Assembly (NCBI GenBank): GCA_044227605.1
Contig: JBGAWJ010000039.1
Coordinates: 1 to 12,606 of the forward strand
Length of the DNA stretch: 12,606 nt
Origin: JAEUKQ01 sp044227605
Lineage (GTDB): Bacteria > Pseudomonadota > Alphaproteobacteria > JAEUKQ01
Reading direction: 5' to 3'
In this document: piece after piece, positions 1 through 6,206 of the stretch
Layout: each line of letters begins with the position of its first letter
Numbering within the stretch: position 1 is the first letter of the stretch
The notes under the pieces: model-generated
Database searches by the model: none
Told to the model about the DNA's origin: nothing
The model's input: only the letters and a program-made list of their open reading frames with translations
Made by a program: the position numbers and the translations under genes

Positions 1-880
1 CGCCACCTTATTGGGATTTTTTATAGGATTTTTGGGGTTATCCAAAAATTTCCTGGCCGCCAAGCTTGCCGGTTTTTATGTTGAAATCTTAAGGAACACC
101 CCCCTATTGGTGCAATGTGTTTTTTGGTATTTCGGGGTTATTACCGCCTTGCCCAACATTCGCAACAGTCTGCACATTGGAGAGGCTTTCTTTTTAAACC
201 AGCGCGGAGTTTATCTGCCAAAACCCCAGGCTTCCGAAGAATTCATATGGGTTATTGCCGTATTTTCTATAGCCATTATTTTAGCCGCTTTACTGATATG
301 GTGGAATAAAAGATATCAGGAAAGAACCGGAAGAAGGTTGCCGGTGGGCTGGATCAACACCAGCATCATGGTTATTTTGCCATTAGCTTGTGTTTGGTTA
401 TTACAGGTGCGCGTGGAATGGCAGCTACCCAGATTACAAGGATTTAATTTTAGCGGCGGTATTTTTTTACCACCTGAATTTCTTGCTTTATTTTTAGCTT
501 TGTCACTTTATACCTCTGCTTACATAGCTGAAATTGTCAGATCAGACTTCCTGTCAGTAGATTACGGTCAGACAGAGGCAGGCAAGGCCCTTGGCCTCAA
601 GCAAAACCGGATTAATCGGCTGGTGATTATTCCACAAGCCATGCGTGTTATCATCCCTCCTTTAACCAACCAATATTTAAATTTGATTAAGAACTCATCC
701 CTGGCGGTGGCCATCGGTTATCCCGACTTAGTCAGTGTCTTTACCGGCACCACCTTGAATCAAACGGGTCGGGCCATTGAAATTGTTTTGATTACGATGC
801 TGTTTTACCTTTTCATCAGCTTATTGGTGTCAGGGTTTATGAATTGGTACAATCGTCGTCTTGCTATTATTGAACGTTGA
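1..880 (+). CDS. aapQ: AapQ-type amino-acid ABC transporter permease (5'-truncated)
   Basis: This is an inner-membrane permease subunit of a polar/general L-amino-acid ABC importer (HAAT family, AapJQMP/BztABCD type). The frame is open to the left edge (codons from position 2), so the true start lies outside the window; about 293 residues are visible, while family members are near 400, so roughly 100 N-terminal residues are missing. Visible hallmarks are the YVEILRNTPLLVQ segment near the start, several hydrophobic helices, and the cytoplasmic EAA loop that docks on the ATPase (EAGKALGLKQNRINRLVIIPQA, followed by a VIIPPLTNQYLNLIKNSSL segment). It ends with TGA 19 bases before aapM, consistent with co-transcription. 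An AapQ rather than AapM assignment rests on its place as first permease, the long insert between the early helices, and the NQYLNLIKNSSLA signature. I am confident of the family; the substrate range is inferred from the family. Confidence 0.9.
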   Translation, partial: ATLLGFFIGFLGLSKNFLAAKLAGFYVEILRNTPLLVQCVFWYFGVITALPNIRNSLHIGEAFFLNQRGVYLPKPQASEEFIWVIAVFSIAIILAALLIWWNKRYQERTGRRLPVGWINTSIMVILPLACVWLLQVRVEWQLPRLQGFNFSGGIFLPPEFLALFLALSLYTSAYIAEIVRSDFLSVDYGQTEAGKALGLKQNRINRLVIIPQAMRVIIPPLTNQYLNLIKNSSLAVAIGYPDLVSVFTGTTLNQTGRAIEIVLITMLFYLFISLLVSGFMNWYNRRLAIIER

Positions 881-899
881 TTTTTCGAAGAAGAAAAAA

Positions 900-2018
900 A
901 TGCAGTCAACCTTACCGCCTGATCTTATGTCCCCAAAACCAACCTCTCCGATCAAGATTGGACGGTGGATCTATCAGAATTTTTTTTCCTCCATTGGCAA
1001 TAGCTTATTAACGATTATTCTGGTTTATTTTCTTTATCTTATCCTGCCGCCGTTATTCAACTGGCTGTTTTTCAACGCGACCTTTTCACCTGCTGAATCC
1101 CGGGCGGCTTGTAACCCAGAGGGAGCTTGTTGGAGTGTGATCAGCACCCGCTGGCAACAATTTGTCTATGGTTTTTATCCAGAAGATGAACGTTGGCGCA
1201 TTAATTTTGGCTTTATCCTTTTCTTCTTTTTTACCGCTTGGTTACTGATTAGGAGAATGCCAGGCAGGAAATATGCAGGGATTGCGCTATTTTTGATATG
1301 CCCATTTGTTGTCTTTTGGCTTTTTTACGGCGGTTGGGGGCTTGAACCTGTTGAGACAGGTTTGTGGGGCGGGTTAATGTTGAATTTAATTGCTGGCGGT
1401 ATTGGGATTGTTTTGAGTTTGCCCATTGGCATTATTTTGGCTTTAGGGCGCCGCTCCCATCTCTCCATCCTTCGTACAGTGTGTATTTTATTTATAGAGT
1501 TTATCCGCGGTGTTCCCTTTATTACCGTTCTATTCATGTCTTCCGTCATGTTACCGTTATTTTTGCCAGACGGGTTAGTGATTGATAAATTGCTACGGGC
1601 AATGATTGGGATTGCTATCTTCGGCGGCGCCTATATGGCAGAGATAGTCAGGGGCGGATTACAAGCCTTGCCGAAAGGGCAATATGAAGCAGGATATGCT
1701 TTGGGCCTAGGATACTGGAAAATAAACCGGCTGATTATTTTACCGCAAGCCTTGCGTATAGTCATTCCCGGAATTGTTAACAGCTTTATTAGTTTATTTA
1801 AAGATACCACTTTATTAACCCAAATTGGCATTTTTGAGTTGCTGGGTATTGCGCAAGCCGCTACCCGCGATGCAAATTGGGCAGGCCTTTCTAAGGAAGG
1901 ATATGTTTTTACTGCTTTTATCTTTTTTATCGTTTGCTTTGCGATGTCACGGTATAGCCTTTATATCGAAAAACAATTAAATCGCTCTAACCCTAAAAAC
2001 TTTGAGAAAAGAAGCTAA
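900..2018 (+). CDS. aapM: AapM-type amino-acid ABC transporter permease
   Basis: This is the second permease subunit, which should pair with AapQ to form the membrane channel of the amino-acid importer. The protein is 372 residues if it starts at the ATG at 900. That start has a purine-rich AAGAAG upstream and follows aapQ by 19 bases; an in-frame TTG at 861 inside aapQ is less likely, and an ATG at 927 is a weaker alternative. An early hydrophobic helix (about residues 34-57) is followed by a loop containing two cysteines, then several more helices. A FIEFIRGVPF segment and the EAA loop (EAGYALGLGYWKINRLIILP, about residues 263-282) identify the permease family, and the IPGIVNSFISLFKDTTLL stretch is typical of AapM. 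It ends one base before the aapP start codon, so translation is probably coupled. Confidence 0.92.
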   Translation: MQSTLPPDLMSPKPTSPIKIGRWIYQNFFSSIGNSLLTIILVYFLYLILPPLFNWLFFNATFSPAESRAACNPEGACWSVISTRWQQFVYGFYPEDERWRINFGFILFFFFTAWLLIRRMPGRKYAGIALFLICPFVVFWLFYGGWGLEPVETGLWGGLMLNLIAGGIGIVLSLPIGIILALGRRSHLSILRTVCILFIEFIRGVPFITVLFMSSVMLPLFLPDGLVIDKLLRAMIGIAIFGGAYMAEIVRGGLQALPKGQYEAGYALGLGYWKINRLIILPQALRIVIPGIVNSFISLFKDTTLLTQIGIFELLGIAQAATRDANWAGLSKEGYVFTAFIFFIVCFAMSRYSLYIEKQLNRSNPKNFEKRS

Positions 2019-2019
2019 C

Positions 2020-2793
2020 ATGAATCAACAGCCTATTACACAGGGTAGCGTTAACCCTCCTCCCATGATTAAAATGATTGGTGTTAATAAATGGTACGGC
2101 CAATTCCATGTTTTAAAAAATATTAATTTAACCATTAATAAAGGCGAAAAAGTTGTTATTTGCGGGCCGTCAGGTTCTGGTAAATCTACATTAATCCGCT
2201 GCATTAATCGGTTGGAGGAACATCAAAAAGGTCATATTTATGTCAACAATGTCGAATTAACCAGTAATTTAAAAAATATTGAAAAAATCAGACAAGATGT
2301 AGGCATGGTATTCCAACAATTTAATCTATTTCCGCATTTAACAGCACTCGAGAATTTAACATTAGCCCCTTTATGGGTAAAAAAAATGCCGAAAGCCGAT
2401 GCAGAAAAATTGGCCTTTCAATATTTGGAACGCGTAAAAATTCCTGAACAAGCTCATAAATATCCAGGCCAGCTTTCCGGCGGCCAGCAACAGCGTGTAG
2501 CCATTGCCCGTGCCCTATGTATGAATCCTAAGGTAATGTTGTTTGACGAGCCAACCTCAGCCCTTGATCCCGAAATGATCAAGGAAGTGTTAGATGTGAT
2601 GAGTGAGTTGGCGGCAACGGGAATGACCATGATTTGTGTTACCCATGAAATGGGTTTTGCAAAAACCGTTGCGGATCGAATCATTTTCATGGACTTTGGT
2701 GAAATTGTTGAAGAGAGTGTACCTGAAGTCTTCTTCAACAATCCCCAATCAGATCGGACAAAACAATTCCTTAGCCAAATATTAAGGCACTAA
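2020..2793 (+). CDS. aapP: AapP-type amino-acid ABC transporter ATP-binding protein
   Basis: This is the cytoplasmic ATPase that powers the AapQM importer. The 257-residue protein has every ABC motif in order: Walker A GPSGSGKS (about 49-56), Q-loop glutamine in MVFQQFNLFPH (about 99), signature LSGGQQQ (about 152-158), Walker B VMLFDEP (about 172-178), D-loop SALDPE, and the H-loop histidine in CVTHEMGFA (about 209). I place the start at the ATG at 2020, which has GAAG five bases upstream and lies one base after the aapM stop; an in-frame TTG at 2002 would overlap aapM and lacks support. The close match to polar amino-acid ATPases (GlnQ/AapP/BztD group) plus two adjacent permeases supports the name. 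It is the last gene of the + strand operon and converges on hfq. Confidence 0.95.
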   Translation: MNQQPITQGSVNPPPMIKMIGVNKWYGQFHVLKNINLTINKGEKVVICGPSGSGKSTLIRCINRLEEHQKGHIYVNNVELTSNLKNIEKIRQDVGMVFQQFNLFPHLTALENLTLAPLWVKKMPKADAEKLAFQYLERVKIPEQAHKYPGQLSGGQQQRVAIARALCMNPKVMLFDEPTSALDPEMIKEVLDVMSELAATGMTMICVTHEMGFAKTVADRIIFMDFGEIVEESVPEVFFNNPQSDRTKQFLSQILRH

Positions 2794-2834
2794 TACCCCC
2801 CTGAAAATTCAGGATAACCCTGGCTTCGCTTTTC

Positions 2835-2858
2835 GCAACTAAAATAAAATTTAGCCGC
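2835..2858 (-). other. Weak hairpin between convergent aapP and hfq
   Basis: The 75-base gap between the aapP and hfq stops contains an inverted repeat. In the hfq-strand RNA it can form a nine-pair stem (GCGGCUAAA with UUUAGUUGC, including two G-U pairs) and a six-base A/U loop. No U-run follows it, so it is not a standard intrinsic terminator. A second short palindrome, CCTGAA-AA-TTCAGG, lies at 2800-2813 just after the aapP stop, also without a U-run. Either may act as a 3'-end stabiliser or a poor terminator. No other structure was seen in this gap. Confidence 0.3.
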
Positions 2859-2868
2859 GCGATTTTCT

Positions 2869-3123
2869 TTAATCTTCATCATCACTGTTGTCTTTTGGTT
2901 CAAATAACTGGATAGGTGTTGCTGGCATAATTGTTGAGATGGCATGCTTATAAAGCAGCTGGACTTGGGAATCCCGCCGTAGCAACAGCGAAAAATTGTC
3001 AAACCAAGTAACTACCCCTTGCAACTTCACCCCGCTTGCCAAAAAAATAGTCACCAACACCTTTTGGCGACGGATATGATTAAGAAAAACATCCTGAACA
3101 TTTTGTGATTTATCATTTGCCAT
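2869..3123 (-). CDS. hfq: RNA chaperone Hfq
   Basis: This encodes the Sm-like hexameric RNA chaperone that pairs small RNAs with mRNAs. The 84-residue protein has the Sm1 motif (VFLNHIRRQKVLVTIFLASG, KLQGVVTWFDNFSLLLRR) and the Sm2 motif YKHAISTIMP, with the QDVFLNH proximal-face segment in place. It ends in a very short acidic tail (DNSDDED), as in other alphaproteobacterial Hfq proteins. The start chosen is the ATG at 3123, which matches the usual MA-x(5)-QNVQD N-terminus and has AGGGG upstream, though with a long spacing of about 11 bases. The frame stays open to an ATG at 3198, but those 25 extra residues have no Hfq character. The gene lies 115 bases after the HAD gene, the largest gap in the block, so it may have its own promoter as well as read-through transcription. 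Confidence 0.97.
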   Translation of the reverse strand: MANDKSQNVQDVFLNHIRRQKVLVTIFLASGVKLQGVVTWFDNFSLLLRRDSQVQLLYKHAISTIMPATPIQLFEPKDNSDDED

Positions 3124-3136
3124 AATTGTTTCTACC

Positions 3137-3189
3137 CCTGTTGTTTTTTGTTTTGTTTGTGGGCTCGGTTGTTGCAATCCATACAACCG
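3137..3189 (-). promoter_or_regulatory. hfq leader with hairpin and A-rich (ARN) tract
   Basis: In the hfq strand, a seven-pair perfect hairpin (CGGTTGT with ACAACCG, ten-base loop) spans 3189-3166. It is followed by an almost uridine-free A/C tract. This tract ends at 3148-3137 in four consecutive A-purine-N triplets (AAA AAC AAC AGG), which run into the AGGGG ribosome-binding site. ARN repeats are the known ligand of the distal face of Hfq in gram-negative bacteria. Autoregulation through this leader is an inference. I could not find a convincing -35/-10 pair in the gap. Confidence 0.35.
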
Positions 3190-3238
3190 CTTCATCACGG
3201 AATATATGTAATCATATAACTCACTTATTACTTATAAG

Positions 3239-3892
3239 TTAATATATTGTTTTAAGAGCTTTCATCAACTCTTGACAAGAAGAAACGTATAGATCCGGTT
3301 TTGCCTGAAGGAATTCTTGCTCCAATGGTTCTTCCGCACGAATGAGAATAGCTCTGCAACCGGCATTAAACGCACATGAAATGTCAATATCAGTGTCGCC
3401 CAAAAACCATACTTGTTTACTCCTTGTAATCCCGCTTTGATGCAAGGCCATTTCGACAGGCTCAACTGCGGGCTTATCTTTTAAAGCATCCCCCGCCCCA
3501 ATAATATTTCCGAAATACTTGTTCCACCCTAAAGCAGTGGCCTCTTTTCTTAAAAGCCCTCCGCTTTTATTGCTGACAACCGCCAGATAGCATCCTTGGC
3601 GATGAAATTCTTTTAATAAATCTTCAGCCCCCGGCATAGGTTTTAAATAATTCAAGTGATGTTCTGCAAAAAATCCATGAAAGATTTCCCGAGCCGTTTG
3701 CCAACGATCCCCAAACAATTGTGGGAATGAGTCCCTGAGGGAAGCTTTAACTTTTTGTTTTACCTCAGACAAGGACCATTCAGGAAAATTCATTTTTTTT
3801 AACGTAACATTCCATGCTTGATGAAGCAAAAACCAGCTGTCAACCAAGGTATTATCCCAATCAAAAATCACCGCTTTGGGTAAATTATCCAT
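3239..3892 (-). CDS. HAD-superfamily phosphatase, phosphoglycolate-phosphatase-like
   Basis: This is a 217-residue HAD hydrolase with a helical cap. All four HAD motifs are present: motif I FDWDNT (D11 nucleophile, D13 acid/base), motif II VVSNKS (S107), motif III lysine in LKDKP (K138 or K140), and motif IV GDTDID (D166, D170), which binds magnesium. The cap insert between motifs I and II is the small alpha-helical type found in Gph/PGMB-like enzymes. It probably dephosphorylates a small phosphorylated metabolite; the substrate cannot be read from the sequence. Its ATG follows the dat stop by only four bases without a strong ribosome-binding site, so translation is likely coupled to dat. Phosphoglycolate phosphatase is the closest family name, but a nucleotide or sugar phosphate is also possible. 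Confidence 0.88.
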   Translation of the reverse strand: MDNLPKAVIFDWDNTLVDSWFLLHQAWNVTLKKMNFPEWSLSEVKQKVKASLRDSFPQLFGDRWQTAREIFHGFFAEHHLNYLKPMPGAEDLLKEFHRQGCYLAVVSNKSGGLLRKEATALGWNKYFGNIIGAGDALKDKPAVEPVEMALHQSGITRSKQVWFLGDTDIDISCAFNAGCRAILIRAEEPLEQEFLQAKPDLYVSSCQELMKALKTIY

Positions 3893-3896
3893 TATT

Positions 3897-4763
3897 TTAT
3901 GCGCGGGAAAGAATGGGTAATTGTTGCAGAAATTTTTTGTATTCCCGCAAAATATCTAAGGTAAATGGGCCAGGATTACCCTCACCAATCAGGGTATTAT
4001 TGATCTGACAAACAGGCATGACAAAGGCACTACTGCTTGTTAAAAATGCTTCTTTAGCCTCCAAGGCTTCTTGTAAACTAAAAGATCTTTCTTCCAACTC
4101 TACCTGATGATCATGCATAATCCTTAACAAGGTTTGCCGGGTAATCCCATTAAGGATGGATTTACTGGCTTTGCGTGTAATCACCTTATTTTGGTGAGTA
4201 ACAATCCAAGCATTGCTTGACGTGCCTTCAGTTACCATGTCCTGGCTATCAATCATCCAAGCTTCAAAAGCATTATTTTCAGCTGCTTGTTGTTTGGCGA
4301 GAACATTGGGCAAGAGTGATATGGATTTAATATCGCAGCGTTTCCAACGCAGATCAGGAAGGCTAATAATTTTAACCCCGTTTTCTTCATTTTTAGTGGA
4401 GAACTGCAACCTTTTGGTTGTCATAACGACCGATGGTTTGCTGGAGACAGGAAATTTATGATCCCGAGGCGCAACACCCCGGTTTATTTGCAAATATATT
4501 ATCCCGTTCTTCACATCATTACGGCGGATTAATTCGCGCATAATGAGTTTGAGGGCTGCACGTGATAACGGCATGCGAATTTTAACTTCTTGCAGTGACC
4601 CCTCTAAACGGTCTAAATGTCCTTCTTCATCGACCAAACGGTCTTGGTAAATCATGACAACTTCGTAAACACCATCGGCAAATTGATAACCGCGGTCTTC
4701 AATATGTATCATGCCATCTTGATGATCCCTATACTGACCGTTTACATAGGCATATCGGGACAT
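3897..4763 (-). CDS. dat: D-amino-acid transaminase (D-alanine aminotransferase type)
   Basis: This is a PLP-dependent fold-type IV aminotransferase of 288 residues, the usual family length. The catalytic lysine is K146 in DIKSISLLPNVLAKQ, and the PLP-contacting TEGTSSN motif (E179) follows. RGVAPRDH (R100 and H102) matches the D-amino-acid transaminase carboxylate-binding arginine and histidine, which favours the D-specific enzyme over branched-chain aminotransferase or aminodeoxychorismate lyase. The N-terminal YQFADGVYEV segment is also typical. The enzyme interconverts D-alanine and D-glutamate with their 2-oxo acids, supplying peptidoglycan precursors. A strong GGAGG lies nine bases before the ATG at 4763. 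The gene begins 47 bases after ntrX; dat near ntrX and hfq is a recurring alphaproteobacterial arrangement. Function is confident; preferred substrate is inferred. Confidence 0.9.
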   Translation of the reverse strand: MSRYAYVNGQYRDHQDGMIHIEDRGYQFADGVYEVVMIYQDRLVDEEGHLDRLEGSLQEVKIRMPLSRAALKLIMRELIRRNDVKNGIIYLQINRGVAPRDHKFPVSSKPSVVMTTKRLQFSTKNEENGVKIISLPDLRWKRCDIKSISLLPNVLAKQQAAENNAFEAWMIDSQDMVTEGTSSNAWIVTHQNKVITRKASKSILNGITRQTLLRIMHDHQVELEERSFSLQEALEAKEAFLTSSSAFVMPVCQINNTLIGEGNPGPFTLDILREYKKFLQQLPILSRA

Positions 4764-4810
4764 AAGTTTTTTCCTCCAAACAAACTTTATATTAATTTTT
4801 GCAAGTTAAA

Positions 4811-6193
4811 TTAACGATCCAACTGACCTAAGCCCAATGATTTTAACTTTCGATGTAAAGCTGAACGTTCCATCCCGATAAAATGAGCGGTTTTTGATAT
4901 ATTCCCTCCAAAACGGTTAACTTGGGCATTTAAATATTGTTTTTCAAATAATTCCCTGGCTTCCCGTAATGGTAAGGACATGATCTCTTCCGTTCCCTCT
5001 TTATCCAATGAAGCAGGCCCGACCCGATTGATGTAAGCGGGCAGCATATCAGCAGAGATTGAATCATCAGGGTTATTTTGCGACAAAATCAGTAGATGTT
5101 CGATGACATTACGTAATTGCCTGACATTCCCGGGCCATTCATATGCTTGCAATCTCGCTGACGTCTCCGATGATAAAAGACGCTGCGCTAAGCCAGCCAC
5201 CATCGCCCTTTCAATAAAAACGCTGGCTAAAGGCAAAATATCTTCGCGCCGCTCTTTTAATCCCGGCACATGAATGGTTATAACGTTTAACCGGTAAAAC
5301 AAATCTTGCCTAAATCTTTTTTTCTCAATTTCATGTTCAATATTTTTTGCTGTTGAGGCTATAATGCGAACATCCGCTTCAACGCGTTGCCCCTGCCCAC
5401 CAACTCTTTCAAAAAATTGTTCCTGTAACACCCGAACCATTTTTGCCTGGGTTTCCAGGGGCATATCAGCGATTTCATCTAAAAGGATGGTTCCCCCGTT
5501 TGCCTTTTCTAATAACCCCACTTGGGAAGAAACATGACTGTTTGTCGATTTTCTGCCAAAAAGTTCAATCTCCAACTTGTCTGGCTTAATTAAGGCACAA
5601 TTTAAAACTACAAAAGGGGCTGCAGCACGCTTTGAATGCCTGTGGATTAATTTAGCGACTAATTCCTTGCCTGCACCTGCAGGTCCGGTAATTAACACCC
5701 GACTGCCAGTCGGGGCAATTTTTAATATGGCTTGTCTTAGTTGAACAATTAAATTAGATGCCCCCGTCAATTCTTGGGGGTCATCAGCCTTAAGCTTTAA
5801 TTCAGTATTCTCCATGCGAAGTTTTGCATGTTCCATGCACCGGCTAACCACGAGTAACAAATGATCAGTTTTAAATGGTTTTTCGATAAAATCATAAGCA
5901 CCTTGGCGGAGCGAGTTCACAGCCGTTTCAATATTGCCATGACCACTAATCATGACAATAGGCAACTCCGGATATTCATGATGAATCAAGGATAAAAGCT
6001 GCATGCCGTCCATCGGACTATCTTGTAACCATATATCCAAGATGATCATGGAGGGTATTTTCTGGGCAATTAAGTCTAATGCGTTTTTACTATTATCCGC
6101 TTGCCTAGTATGGTAACCCTCATCCTCCAAGATTCCGCTTATTAAGCGGCGGATATCAGCTTCATCATCAATAATTAAAATATCTAAACTCAT
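4811..6193 (-). CDS. ntrX: NtrX-type response regulator, AAA+ and Fis-HTH
   Basis: This is the response regulator partner of NtrY (460 residues). The receiver domain is at 1-120, with acidic pair D9/D10, phospho-acceptor D53, S83 and K105. An AAA+ domain follows, with Walker A GPAGAGKE (170-177), Walker B GGTILLDE (233-240), and an arginine-finger region RFRQDLFYRLNV. A Fis-type helix-turn-helix is at about 428-452 (GGNISKTAHFIGMERSALHRKL). The loop that carries GAFTGA in sigma54 activators reads LFGRKSTNSHVSSQVGLLEK here, so the sigma54-contacting motif is absent. This suggests regulation as a repressor or through the sigma70 holoenzyme. The ATG at 6193 lies 13 bases after the ntrY stop and has only a weak GAG at poor spacing, so translation is probably coupled to ntrY. 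Homologues control nitrogen, redox and envelope functions. Confidence 0.95.
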   Translation of the reverse strand: MSLDILIIDDEADIRRLISGILEDEGYHTRQADNSKNALDLIAQKIPSMIILDIWLQDSPMDGMQLLSLIHHEYPELPIVMISGHGNIETAVNSLRQGAYDFIEKPFKTDHLLLVVSRCMEHAKLRMENTELKLKADDPQELTGASNLIVQLRQAILKIAPTGSRVLITGPAGAGKELVAKLIHRHSKRAAAPFVVLNCALIKPDKLEIELFGRKSTNSHVSSQVGLLEKANGGTILLDEIADMPLETQAKMVRVLQEQFFERVGGQGQRVEADVRIIASTAKNIEHEIEKKRFRQDLFYRLNVITIHVPGLKERREDILPLASVFIERAMVAGLAQRLLSSETSARLQAYEWPGNVRQLRNVIEHLLILSQNNPDDSISADMLPAYINRVGPASLDKEGTEEIMSLPLREARELFEKQYLNAQVNRFGGNISKTAHFIGMERSALHRKLKSLGLGQLDR

Positions 6194-6206
6194 GAATATA
6201 ATAAAC

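Noticed and set aside
861..899. TTG start for aapM at 861, and similarly TTG 2002 for aapP
   Set aside because: Both overlap the preceding gene. ATG starts at 900 and 2020 have better upstream purine-rich sites and normal spacing.
3124..3198. N-terminal extension of Hfq by 25 residues from an upstream ATG
   Set aside because: The extra residues have no Hfq similarity, and the ATG at 3123 matches the conserved family start with a ribosome-binding site.
4764..4810. A promoter between ntrX and dat (TTGCAA and TATAAA on the - strand)
   Set aside because: The two boxes are only seven bases apart, far too close for a sigma70 promoter; the gap is AT-rich and contains just the strong dat ribosome-binding site.
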